Assembly (NCBI GenBank): GCA_019359535.1 | Contig: JAHHHE010000016.1 | Coordinates: 1 to 45,220, forward strand | Source: Gloeocapsa sp. UFS-A4-WI-NPMV-4B04 | GTDB lineage: Bacteria > Cyanobacteriota > Cyanobacteriia > Cyanobacteriales > Chroococcidiopsidaceae | DNA length: 45,220 bases | Reading direction: 5' to 3' | Part shown: positions 1 through 8,471 of the stretch, piece after piece | Numbering within the stretch: the first letter of the stretch is position 1 | Layout: the number at the start of each line of letters is the position of its first letter | The notes under the pieces: model-generated | The model's database searches: none | Told to the model about the DNA's origin: nothing | The model's input: only the letters and a program-made list of their open reading frames with translations | Translations under genes and position numbers: made by a program

Positions 1-304
1 ATTTCATTTCTGGAAATCTTTCAAGATACTATAAGCATAAATTATATTATAAGTACTATATAGCACCTTGGAATACGTAAGCTGAATTAGCGATCGCTCT
101 TTGGGAAAAACTTTTTGGTTTACTGATAAAACATTACTAAAAGTGCATTTGGTAATTATTTTTACATAAAAACAATATTATATAGTTAAGTTTTGTAAGA
201 AGCGACTCATATTTTTTAGGTAAATTTTGATGCCAAATTGCTTCATTTACACTTAGTACAAAAAACTGTTCTATAAGAGCTATTCCGTTACTATAAATAG
301 AGCA
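1..304. other. AT-rich leader without a gene
   Basis: No open frame of useful length and no RNA gene is recognisable here. The stretch is strongly AT-rich, holds one HIP1-like gcgatcgc near 91-98, and leads into the broken nuclease-like gene at 305. No clear ribosome binding site precedes the ATG at 305. Confidence 0.5.
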
Positions 305-980
305 ATGACAATAACTCTAAATGCTAGCAATCTTTTTCTAGATGATGTTCATCGCCTTCTACACTTGGAAGAAATATCAAATGGCTTATTCATAAACTTA
401 TTAACTCTAGAACCTTTAACAGAGACTGAACAGCAAGATGTTTTGCAAATCCGTAAGGATTTTAGACACTATTTCTCTGCTGGTAAAGTTTATGAAGGCT
501 TGGTTAAATTTATTGCAATTGCTCCATTAATGCGCTTGGCTGGTTTTTATCAATATCTTATTGAAATCAGGTTAGAAGAAAATACTGCTGATATTGATAT
601 TGAAGACGAAGATACAAAAAATTACAGGGCGGATGGATATTTTAGCAGTCAATAAAGCTATGCCAACAACAGGTATATCTTTTTGGATACTGGTAATTGA
701 AACTAAAAATACTTTAGCTGAAGCATTTGCAGGTTTACCTCAATTGCTTACTTATGCCTCTAAAAGTCTAGAGAATCAACAATCAGTTTGGGGGTTGACT
801 ACCAATGGACTGCGTTATCAGTTCGTGTATCTCCAACAAGGAAATCCCCCAACTTATCAACTACTGCCAGAACTAAATTTAATTGACTCTGAGCGTACAA
901 TACAATTACTACAAGTTCTCAAAGCAATTTGTAAATTACAACACAATACATCTGCTAGTTTAGGCGGTAATGTTACATAA
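305..980 (+). pseudogene. PD-(D/E)XK nuclease-like protein, frameshifted
   Basis: Two overlapping frames together make one protein of about 224 residues. The first frame (305-655) gives the helical N-terminal half (HLEEISNGLF, then a long charged helix and FYQYLIEIRL). It runs out in a nonsense tail after DEDTKN. The second frame (594-980) continues with GRMDILAVN, then WILVIETKN, then LPQLLTYA and VWGLTTNGLRYQFVYL. The D in RMDILA and the ExK in IETK fit the D...ExK core of PD-(D/E)XK nucleases. The layout resembles the cyanobacterial family of small restriction-endonuclease-like proteins related to HsdR N-terminal regions; that family call is from memory of such proteins. The frames need a +1 shift, and a run of six A (616-621) lies at the junction, so a single added A explains the break. 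It could be a true pseudogene, transcriptional slippage or a sequencing error. Confidence 0.6.
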
Positions 981-1149
981 AAACTTTGATTTCTAGTTTG
1001 TGTATTTTCTTTATTAGTAGAAAAGATAAATGTTAGCGTTTAACAATAATCAACAAAGCTAGCGTGAATCGTTCAATTTAAAAAAAGAGAAAATAGAAGA
1101 TATAGGTTTTGTTAATTAAGCCTTGCCTGAAACTAGGAGTCTGCTAGCA

Positions 1150-4100
1150 GTGGTATTACAAGTAGAAAAAAGCACTTACGAAGTTAAAACACAAGAAATC
1201 GCTAAACAACTCCTAGCAGCTACGCGGGAGAATCGCTCATTTTTGTCTTCTTTGCGCGATCAAATGCGCTGGGATGATAAGTTACTAACTTGGGCAATGA
1301 GTAATCCAGGGTTGCGAGTGCAGCTTTTTCGCTTTATTGACTGTTTGCCTGCTTTACATAGCAAACCGGAAATTGCCGCTCATTTACAAGAATATCTGGG
1401 TGATGAGTCTGTTGAACTACCAGCAGCCTTGAAGGGAATGCTTAATTTTGCGAATCCTGATTCAATGCCTGGGCAAGTAGCAGCTACAACTGTTGCGACA
1501 GCTGTTGAGACTCTGGCTCATAAATATATCTCTGGGGAGAACATTAAGCAAGTCATTAAGACGATTGAGCGACTGCGGAAAGATAAGATGGCTTTCACCA
1601 TTGATTTATTAGGTGAGGCGGTAATTACAGAAGCTGAGGCGCAGTCTTATCTTGATCGTTATCTAGATTTAATGCAGCAACTGGTGGAAGCTTCTAAAAC
1701 ATGGACACCAGTACCAGCAATTGATTCAACTGATGAAGGACAATTATCACAAGTTCAGGTTTCTGTCAAGTTAACAGCATTTTACTCGCAGTTTGATCCT
1801 TTGGATGCCTCTGGTAGTGAGGAAAAAGTAAGCGATCGCATTCGTATTTTATTACGCCGTGCCAAGGAGTTGGGCGCAGCTGTTCACTTTGACATGGAAC
1901 AATATGCTTATAAAAACCTTACCTTGTCTATCCTCAAGCAGTTGTTGATGGAACCAGAGTTTCGCGATCGCACAGACTTAGGCATCACAATTCAAGCTTA
2001 TTTACGTGACAGTGAGCAAGATGTTAAAGATTTGATTACTTGGGCGAAACAACGTGGCTATCCTTTGACGGTGCGTTTGGTAAAGGGCGCTTATTGGGAT
2101 CAAGAGACAATCAAGGCAATACAGAAAGATTGGGAACAGCCTGTATATAACGATAAAGCAGCGACAGATGCGAATTTTGAGCGAATAACCCAACTGTTGC
2201 TAGAAAATCACGAGTATCTTTACTCAGCGATTGGTAGTCATAACGTGCGATCTCAAGCACACGCGATCGCGATAGCTGAAACTTTGAATATTCCCCGCCG
2301 TCGGTTTGAAATGCAAGTTTTGTACGGCATGGGAGATAAGTTAGCAAAAGCCCTTGTTGATCGCGGTTATCAAGTGCGGGTGTATTGTCCTTATGGTGAA
2401 TTATTGCCAGGAATGGCTTACTTAATTCGCCGCTTACTCGAAAACACTGCTAATAGTTCCTTTTTACGGCAAAGCATGGAAGATCGCCCCATTGAGGAAT
2501 TGCTAGCACCACCTGTTGTAGAAACTCAGGATTTAGAAATCAACCACTCGCCTCTTGCCTCCCCCCTTCTTAAGAGGGGTAGGGGGGATCTCTTGCCTCT
2601 CACCTTTAAAAACGCGGCTGATACGGATTATGCAGACATGGAAGAAAGGACGCGATCGCAGCAAGCATTTACAAGTGTGCGCGAACAACTTGGTAAGACA
2701 TATTTGCCTTTAATTAATGGGAAGTACGAAACTACTCAAGAAATAATTGATTCTGTCAATCCTTCTAACTACAGCGAGGTAATTGGCAAAGTTGGGCTAA
2801 TGTCTGTTGAACAAGCTGAACAAGCAATGCAAGCGGCAAAGGCAGCATTTCTCAGTTGGAAAAACACACCAGCAAAACAACGTGCTGAAATACTGCGGAA
2901 AGCTGGCCAATTAATGGAACAACGCCGCGCAGAATTATCAGCTTGGATTGTTTTAGAAGTTGGTAAGCCTGTAAAAGAAGCAGATGCAGAAGTATCAGAA
3001 GCTATTGACTTTTGCGACTACTACGCCTCTGAGATGGAACGACTAGATCAAGGGTATAGTTACGATGTTGCTGGTGAAACGAACCGCTATCACTATCAAC
3101 CACGCGGTATTGCTGTTGTAATTTCTCCCTGGAATTTTCCCTTAGCGATCGCAGCTGGAATGACTGTTGCAGCCCTTGTCGCTGGTAATTGCACTCTACT
3201 CAAGCCTGCTGAAACTTCGTGTGTAATTGCCGCAAAACTAGCGGAAATTTTGGTAGAAGCTGGAATACCTAAAGGTGTATTTCAGTTTGTCCCAGGTAAA
3301 GGTTCAAAAGTCGGTGCTTACCTAGTAAATCATCCTGATACTTCCTTAATTGCTTTTACAGGTTCTCAGGAGGTTGGTTGCCGAATTTACGCAGATGCAG
3401 CCAAAGTCCAACCGAAGCAAAAGCACTTGAAGCGAGTTATTGCTGAGATGGGTGGTAAGAATGCCTTAATTGTAGATGAAAGCGCTGATCTCGATCAAGC
3501 AGTTGTCGGGGTTGTGCAGTCTGCTTTTGGTTATAGCGGGCAAAAGTGTTCTGCTTGTTCGCGGGTGATTGTCTTAGAACCGATTTATGACGTTTTTGTA
3601 CAGCGACTGGTTGAGGCAACGCGATCGCTTAATATTGGTGTAGCCCAATCGCCTAGTACCCAAGTTGGGCCAGTAATTGATGCTACAGCAAGAGATCGTA
3701 TCCGAGAATATATCGAGAAAGGGCGTTCAGAATCTAATCTAGTTTTAGAAATGCCTGCACCTGAAAACGGCTATTTTGTGGGGCCAGTAATATTTTCTGA
3801 AGTATCTCCCACTGCTACAATTGCCCAAGAAGAAATTTTTGGTCCTGTCGTGGCAGTTATTCGGGTAAAAGATTTTGACGAAGCGATCGCAGTTGCTAAC
3901 AATACAGACTACGCTCTAACTGGCGGAATTTACTCGCGCACACTATCGCATATTCAACAAGCACAAGCTCAGTTTGAGGTGGGTAACTTGTACATTAATC
4001 GTACTATCACGGGTGCGATCGTTGCCCGACAACCCTTCGGCGGCTTTAAGCTTTCTGGTGTTGGTTCTAAAGCAGGAGGCCCAGACTACTTGCTTCAGTT

Positions 4101-4170
4101 CCTAGAACCACGTACTGTAACAGAAAATATCCAACGTCAGGGCTTTGCACCAATTGAAGGCGCAGATTAA
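1150..4170 (+). CDS. putA: Bifunctional proline dehydrogenase / L-glutamate gamma-semialdehyde dehydrogenase
   Basis: This enzyme oxidises proline to pyrroline-5-carboxylate with FAD, then oxidises the semialdehyde to glutamate with NAD+. The N-terminal half carries the PRODH barrel (RLVKGAYWDQE, YGMGDKLAKAL, VYCPYGELLPGM, RRLLENTANSSF). The C-terminal half is an aldehyde dehydrogenase with ISPWNFPLAIA, LLKPAE, FTGSQEVG, AEMGGKNALIVD and the catalytic cysteine in GQKCSACSR (about C800). I prefer the GTG at 1150, which has AGGAG ten bases upstream and gives MVLQVEKSTYE; a TTG at 1123 would add nine residues. At about 1006 residues it is the short PutA type without a DNA-binding ribbon-helix-helix domain. 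The linker between the two enzymes (about residues 466-485) is encoded by a palindromic repeat, noted separately. No partner gene lies next to it. Confidence 0.95.
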   Translation: MVLQVEKSTYEVKTQEIAKQLLAATRENRSFLSSLRDQMRWDDKLLTWAMSNPGLRVQLFRFIDCLPALHSKPEIAAHLQEYLGDESVELPAALKGMLNFANPDSMPGQVAATTVATAVETLAHKYISGENIKQVIKTIERLRKDKMAFTIDLLGEAVITEAEAQSYLDRYLDLMQQLVEASKTWTPVPAIDSTDEGQLSQVQVSVKLTAFYSQFDPLDASGSEEKVSDRIRILLRRAKELGAAVHFDMEQYAYKNLTLSILKQLLMEPEFRDRTDLGITIQAYLRDSEQDVKDLITWAKQRGYPLTVRLVKGAYWDQETIKAIQKDWEQPVYNDKAATDANFERITQLLLENHEYLYSAIGSHNVRSQAHAIAIAETLNIPRRRFEMQVLYGMGDKLAKALVDRGYQVRVYCPYGELLPGMAYLIRRLLENTANSSFLRQSMEDRPIEELLAPPVVETQDLEINHSPLASPLLKRGRGDLLPLTFKNAADTDYADMEERTRSQQAFTSVREQLGKTYLPLINGKYETTQEIIDSVNPSNYSEVIGKVGLMSVEQAEQAMQAAKAAFLSWKNTPAKQRAEILRKAGQLMEQRRAELSAWIVLEVGKPVKEADAEVSEAIDFCDYYASEMERLDQGYSYDVAGETNRYHYQPRGIAVVISPWNFPLAIAAGMTVAALVAGNCTLLKPAETSCVIAAKLAEILVEAGIPKGVFQFVPGKGSKVGAYLVNHPDTSLIAFTGSQEVGCRIYADAAKVQPKQKHLKRVIAEMGGKNALIVDESADLDQAVVGVVQSAFGYSGQKCSACSRVIVLEPIYDVFVQRLVEATRSLNIGVAQSPSTQVGPVIDATARDRIREYIEKGRSESNLVLEMPAPENGYFVGPVIFSEVSPTATIAQEEIFGPVVAVIRVKDFDEAIAVANNTDYALTGGIYSRTLSHIQQAQAQFEVGNLYINRTITGAIVARQPFGGFKLSGVGSKAGGPDYLLQFLEPRTVTENIQRQGFAPIEGAD
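2551..2600. repeat. Palindromic repeat inside the putA linker
   Basis: A C-run / CTTAAG / G-run palindrome (core 2561-2587) is flanked on both sides by ctcttgcctct-like copies. It reads in frame as a low-complexity peptide (PLASPLLKRGRGDLLPL) between the proline dehydrogenase and aldehyde dehydrogenase parts. Palindromes of this C-rich/CTTAAG/G-rich kind are common dispersed repeats in cyanobacterial spacers, so this looks like an in-frame insertion into a tolerant linker. Confidence 0.7.
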
Positions 4171-4180
4171 TCTTTTTTGG

Positions 4181-4199
4181 AGGTGGGCAATGCCCACCT
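4181..4199. repeat. Short hairpin repeat after putA
   Basis: AGGTGGGC and GCCCACCT form a perfect eight-pair stem around a three-base loop, eleven bases after the putA stop. The T-run lies before the hairpin rather than after it, so it is not a textbook terminator for putA. It may end transcription weakly or be a dispersed palindrome of the kind common in cyanobacteria. Confidence 0.5.
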
Positions 4200-4437
4200 T
4201 ACTCTGTAACAAAATTTGCTTAAAAAAGCTGCCGTTTTCTCTTGCTATTTGAGATTTTTTAAGGTATTATTAGCTAATGGAAATCCGTGCAATTTTAAAA
4301 TAAAAGCTAATATTTCATTATAAAGTCATAATATCACAAAATTGAGCGCGCAACCAAATTTGGGAAATTCTTATTCAAAATAATCAACAAAGTAGAAACT
4401 AAGAAGAAGCATAGACCAATAAATCATAAAAATTTTG

Positions 4438-4875
4438 ATGAGTAATCTAATCATTAAAACGGCTTTATTGCCGCAAGAACTTCCAGCGATTCAAAAAATC
4501 AGACGCTTGGTATTTCAAACAGAGCAAGGAGTCGAGCCAGAATTAGATTTTGATGGACAAGACGAGACATCTGAACAGATTATTGCTTATTTCGATAGTC
4601 AACCTGTGGGGACTGCGAGAATTAGATATTTAAATAATCAGACTGCGAAGATAGAAAGACTTGCCGTTTTGTCAACAGCTAGAGGGCAAGGTATTGGCAA
4701 GAAAATTATGGAAAAAGCAATAGAAATTGTAGCTCACAAGAATATTCAAGAAGTATTAATTCATGCTCAAGAATATATCAAAGGTCTGCATCAACAGCTG
4801 GGTTTTGAGCAAGAAGGAGAAGAATTTGAGGAAGCTGGCATAACTCATGTCAAAATGAGGAAAAAATTAGGATAA
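4438..4875 (+). CDS. GNAT family N-acetyltransferase
   Basis: A 145-residue single-domain acetyltransferase of the GCN5 superfamily, which moves acetyl from acetyl-CoA to an amine. The fold markers are in order: IRRLVFQTEQGVEPELDFDG near the N-terminus, VGTARIRY (beta strand 4), IERLAVLSTARGQGIGKKIM at about residues 75-98 (the RGQGIG acetyl-CoA pyrophosphate loop), and YIKGLHQQLGFEQEGEEF near the end. The ATG at 4438 is used; the TTG just before it adds one residue. The usual pattern resembles YjcF/ElaA-like proteins, but the substrate cannot be named. No strong Shine-Dalgarno is seen. The next gene begins twelve bases after the stop on the same strand, so the two are probably co-transcribed. 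Confidence 0.88.
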   Translation: MSNLIIKTALLPQELPAIQKIRRLVFQTEQGVEPELDFDGQDETSEQIIAYFDSQPVGTARIRYLNNQTAKIERLAVLSTARGQGIGKKIMEKAIEIVAHKNIQEVLIHAQEYIKGLHQQLGFEQEGEEFEEAGITHVKMRKKLG

Positions 4876-4887
4876 ATATCTGATTTT

Positions 4888-7416
4888 GTGCTTGATAAAG
4901 ATAAGCGTAATCAATTTCAAGGTCTAGTGATAGTTGGGGTAATTTGGTTATTGGGAGCAATAAGCGATCGCATTTGGTTTGCCGTGGATCACTTAATTCC
5001 AGCTTGGGATCAGGCAGATTACTTAACTGGAACATTAAACTACTGGCAAGCTTTACAACATCCCCAGTGGTTTAGCGGTGAGTGGTGGACGAGTTTTTGG
5101 CTGATCTCCTCCAAAATACCCCCCTTAACATACATTGCCGCAGCTATTATCCAAAATATCTTTGGTACTGGCTCAGATCAAGCAACAATTGTCAATCTAT
5201 TATTTAGTGGGATTCTACTTGGTTCAGTTTATGGGTTGGGTGTCCAGTTATTCAGTGTTGAAGTTGGTTTATGGGCAGCTGGACTATGCCAAATCTTACC
5301 TAGTCTTTATCAATCCCGCCTAGATTTTTTACTCGATTACCCACTCACAGCTGCTGTGACGTTGAGTTTTTTCTGTTTGACGGGTTGGAAAAATAATCGA
5401 ACCGCCAAGACGCAGAAAGCGCAAAGAAGAGGTTGGCTATGGGCGGCGGCGTTTGGAGTTTCCTTTGGGTTGGCGCTGTTGGTGAAGCAGACAGCATTAT
5501 TTTTTCTGTTAATACCATTGGTGTGGGTTGCTGTAGCAGCGATTCGTAAACGTAGCTGGGGACGTATATTTCAGCTAATTGGGGCATTGTTGCTGTCGGT
5601 AGTAGTGTTTGGCCCTTGGTATCGCACCAATTGGCTGCTGGTGCTGACTTCTGGTAAACGGGCGACGATAGATTCGGCGATCGCAGAAGGTGATCCAGCG
5701 CTGAATACACTTGCAGCGTGGACTTACTACTGGAAAAATTTACCTACTCAAGTTTCCTGGCTGTTATTGCTTGTGCCAATTGTAGGGCTAATTCTTTATG
5801 GGAAGCAGGCAAACAAAAGAATATCTACTTTTCGCCTCTCGCCTCTCGCCTCTCGCCTCTCGCCTTTTATTTGGCTAGCAGTATTTTGGATTGGGGCTTA
5901 TCTGCTAAATTCACTGAACATTAACAAAGATGCCCGATATGTTTTGCCTTATCTACCTGCTGTGGCGCTATTTTTGGCTTATGGCTTAACAAGCTGGCGC
6001 GGGGGGTGGAGACATTATATCCGTTGGGTTACTGTTGGTTTAGCAGTTATGCTGATGTTCCTCAACATTTACCCAGTAGGAGGTGTAGTGGAACCTATTA
6101 CACAAGTTCTCAGCCCTAATGCCCAACATTATGCTTATTTAGGAACTATATTGCCTCATCAGCAGGTGATTGAGGAGATTATTCAGACAGAGCCTTATTT
6201 ACGCTCCACATTAGGAGTATTACCATCTACAGCAGAAATTAATCAACACAATTTTAATTATTACGGTGCTTTAAAAGATTTCCAAGTTTATGGTCGTCAG
6301 GTGGGGACAAAAACAAACCAGATTGATCAAGATGCGCGATCGCTTGACTGGTTTGTGACTAAAACTGGCAATCAAGGATCAGTACCAGAAGCTCAAGCCG
6401 CGATTGTCCAGAATATTGAGGAATCGCCTAATTTCCAACTATCCAAGACTTGGGCATTACCTGATAATAGTAACCTCAAACTATATCATCGGCGCATTCC
6501 CTCAGTACAGGTAACACCCGTAACAGGAAAAACACCAAAGAACAAAATTACACTGTCGCAAGCTACAGTACCGCAACAAACGCCGCCTGGAGTACCTGTA
6601 CCAGTGACTTACAAGTGGCGTGGTTCCTGGGATCAGTTGCAGTCTAGCTTGATCATCCTCACATGGCAAAATCAAGCAATTCCTACTACCCATCGCTGGT
6701 TGCATGACCATAGTATTGGCATGGGAACAATCCAATCAAGCTTTTCAGCTAATCAATCGAGTGATTTTGAAGTAATTGAGGAGATGGCGATGCTACCTCC
6801 CGCCGATATTGAGGCTGGAATTTACACGCTTAAGGCAACTTACTTGAATCGGCAAACTGGCGAAAATTATCTTATTCCAGTACCGCCAGTATCTCTAAAA
6901 ATTGAGCCAAAGGCAGCCGCTATTCCAGCACCAGAATTAGATTTAGTTACCCAACTACGGACTTTAGCTACTGTCTTACCCAAGGGAATAGATGCGCTAG
7001 GACCTATCTTTGATGAAATAGCGCGGATCAATCAGTACGATCCGGTTCAAGACTACGTAGTGCAGACACAACAATCACTGGAATATCGCCTAAAGCTAGA
7101 ACCGCAAAATTTAAATTGGGCTTATGCGTTGGCTTTATCTAGGATATTAAAACAACAGGCAAAAGAAGCGATCACAGCACTTGAAAGAGTAACGCAGCTA
7201 GACTCTCAAAATCCCTACGCCTACGCCTACCTTGCTTTTGTTCATTTATACGACTGGCACGGTGCAGCAGCCCAATCCGCACTCTCACACGCCCGCGCCC
7301 TTAGCCCAAATCTGCCAGAACTCCAAATCCTCAGTAGTGTTGCAGCGCTCATGCAAGGTAATCTTATTCAAGCGTGGCATTATCTTTCAGTTTTGCGTTC
7401 TCTAGCCCCTAGTTGA
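4888..7416 (+). CDS. Glycosyltransferase 39-like membrane protein with C-terminal TPR region
   Basis: This 842-residue protein starts at GTG 4888. The first half has many hydrophobic segments typical of GT-C, ArnT/PMT-like (GT39) enzymes, and an early AWDQADYLTG motif (D41, D44) in the place where such enzymes carry the catalytic acidic residue of the first outer loop. GT-C enzymes use polyprenyl-phosphate sugars on the outer face of the membrane. Residues from about 400 form a soluble part, and the last ~110 (LEYRLKLEPQNLNWAYALAL, AITALERVTQLDSQNPYAYAYLAF) look like TPR units. Two loops are encoded by dispersed DNA repeats (5401-5430 and 5832-5866). Acceptor and donor are unknown. It follows the GNAT gene closely. 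Confidence 0.75.
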   Translation: MLDKDKRNQFQGLVIVGVIWLLGAISDRIWFAVDHLIPAWDQADYLTGTLNYWQALQHPQWFSGEWWTSFWLISSKIPPLTYIAAAIIQNIFGTGSDQATIVNLLFSGILLGSVYGLGVQLFSVEVGLWAAGLCQILPSLYQSRLDFLLDYPLTAAVTLSFFCLTGWKNNRTAKTQKAQRRGWLWAAAFGVSFGLALLVKQTALFFLLIPLVWVAVAAIRKRSWGRIFQLIGALLLSVVVFGPWYRTNWLLVLTSGKRATIDSAIAEGDPALNTLAAWTYYWKNLPTQVSWLLLLVPIVGLILYGKQANKRISTFRLSPLASRLSPFIWLAVFWIGAYLLNSLNINKDARYVLPYLPAVALFLAYGLTSWRGGWRHYIRWVTVGLAVMLMFLNIYPVGGVVEPITQVLSPNAQHYAYLGTILPHQQVIEEIIQTEPYLRSTLGVLPSTAEINQHNFNYYGALKDFQVYGRQVGTKTNQIDQDARSLDWFVTKTGNQGSVPEAQAAIVQNIEESPNFQLSKTWALPDNSNLKLYHRRIPSVQVTPVTGKTPKNKITLSQATVPQQTPPGVPVPVTYKWRGSWDQLQSSLIILTWQNQAIPTTHRWLHDHSIGMGTIQSSFSANQSSDFEVIEEMAMLPPADIEAGIYTLKATYLNRQTGENYLIPVPPVSLKIEPKAAAIPAPELDLVTQLRTLATVLPKGIDALGPIFDEIARINQYDPVQDYVVQTQQSLEYRLKLEPQNLNWAYALALSRILKQQAKEAITALERVTQLDSQNPYAYAYLAFVHLYDWHGAAAQSALSHARALSPNLPELQILSSVAALMQGNLIQAWHYLSVLRSLAPS
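5401..5430. repeat. Dispersed cyanobacterial repeat inside the membrane-protein gene
   Basis: The sequence accgccaagacgcagaaagc followed by gcaaagaaga matches the well-known cyanobacterial dispersed motif CGCCAAGACGCAGAG...CGCAAAGAAGA. It is read in frame as the charged cytoplasmic-type loop TAKTQKAQRRG between two hydrophobic segments, so it appears to be tolerated coding sequence. Confidence 0.55.
5832..5866. repeat. Heptamer tandem repeat (TCGCCTC)n in coding sequence
   Basis: Five near-perfect tandem copies of TCGCCTC lie in frame. Because 7 and 3 share no factor, three units encode a seven-residue period (RLSPLAS). The repeat sits in a loop between hydrophobic segments. Gain or loss of units other than multiples of three would shift the frame. 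Confidence 0.85.
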
Positions 7417-7955
7417 AATAGCACATTAAAATTGATAGCTGGACAATATCAATTGGTTTAGTTAAATAGTTGTTAGCATCAGCTTCTAGGAATTTTTGAT
7501 TAAAAAATCTCATTTAGAGGTAGCGATCGCTGAATTTGTTGGGCAATTTTTACCAACAAGGTATTAAGTTTTGTTTGTTGAAGTTCAGAGCATAATTTTT
7601 GACACTTAATCACATTTCGCAGTGTCCGAATTAATAGCTGTGCGTCTGTCTAGCTTTTAATTAAATAGTCCTATATCTCTATTTATACTGGAGCGGCGAT
7701 CGCTTCTTCAATCGGAATATCAAGATAAAGGCTATCCAATTACTTAACCGCTTCTAAACCTTTTCCCGAAAGTGATATAACAAACAAAATCACATTCGGT
7801 TGCTTGTTTTCTAGGTAAGCGATCGCTACATCTTTGCTCGTTACCTGAGTTAATTTAAACCGTTCTGTATCACCTTTTCCTAATATTTCCTTAACCCAGT
7901 ATTCATCTGTGAGTATCTCCTCCACTAGCAATATTTTGAGCGGTTATAGGACCAT
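7409..7955 (-). pseudogene. Decayed response-regulator/sensor gene (receiver - linker - receiver end)
   Basis: Read on the minus strand, this stretch shows ordered pieces of a signalling protein in several frames. It starts MVL-stop-PLKILLVEE, then WVKEILGKGDTERFKLTQV, AIAYLENKQPNVILF and GLEAVK-stop-LDSLYLDIPI, the pattern of a receiver domain whose acidic pair and phospho-accepting Asp are gone. A shifted frame gives KLDRRTA and then IRTLRNVIKCQKLCSELQQT and LVKIAQQIQRSLPLNEIF, like the coiled linker leading into a GAF or PAS domain. After a large deletion, FLEADANNYLTKPIDIVQL resembles the last part of another receiver domain. At least three stops and two frame changes are present. The 3' end overlaps the stop of the upstream convergent gene. 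No function remains; the parent was probably a hybrid response regulator. Confidence 0.75.
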
Positions 7956-8471
7956 ATTTGTTACAATTTAAATCCCTCAAAAAGCCTAATAAGACATTTT
8001 TGCTGCTAATTTCACTATTTAGCCCGGGTGTAAAATTTTTACACAACTTTTTGACACCATAGCCTTTTTTGTAAAGTTTGTATGTGTGCCAAATTACTTA
8101 TTTTTGTTTAAAAGTTATTTATTTAAGCATTATTACTTGTATTTATTAGTAATGGTGTTGTAATAAATACATAAAATGTGTACAACTAATACTTTAAAGA
8201 TATTTTAGCTAATTGAGTTTACTAAACCTAGCAGAATAATAGCTTGGCAAGGTTATGTAGAAATTATTAAAACAACAAGGCAGTAGTACCAAAATTCTTA
8301 ATAACAAAAAGTTATCTCTAGCTAAAAATTGAAGTTTAAAGATTTATTGACTAGATGTAAATTGATGCTAATTTAAACTTAAATATTAAGATTAGGACAT
8401 AAAATAGTTTTATAATTAGTCAATTTAAAAGTATAATTTTTGCTAAAATAACATGGATGGAAAATAAATAG
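7956..8471. other. AT-rich spacer with a perfect dyad
   Basis: No gene is recognisable. At 8028-8044 GTGTAAAA and TTTTACAC form a perfect eight-base dyad around one base, which could be an operator or a fortuitous AT palindrome. The last part should contain the promoter of the binding-protein gene at 8472, but I cannot assign boxes. Confidence 0.4.

Noticed and set aside
614-622. A AAA AAT slippery heptamer at the nuclease junction
   Set aside because: That signal gives a -1 shift, but the two halves need +1, so it is not the usual programmed frameshift.
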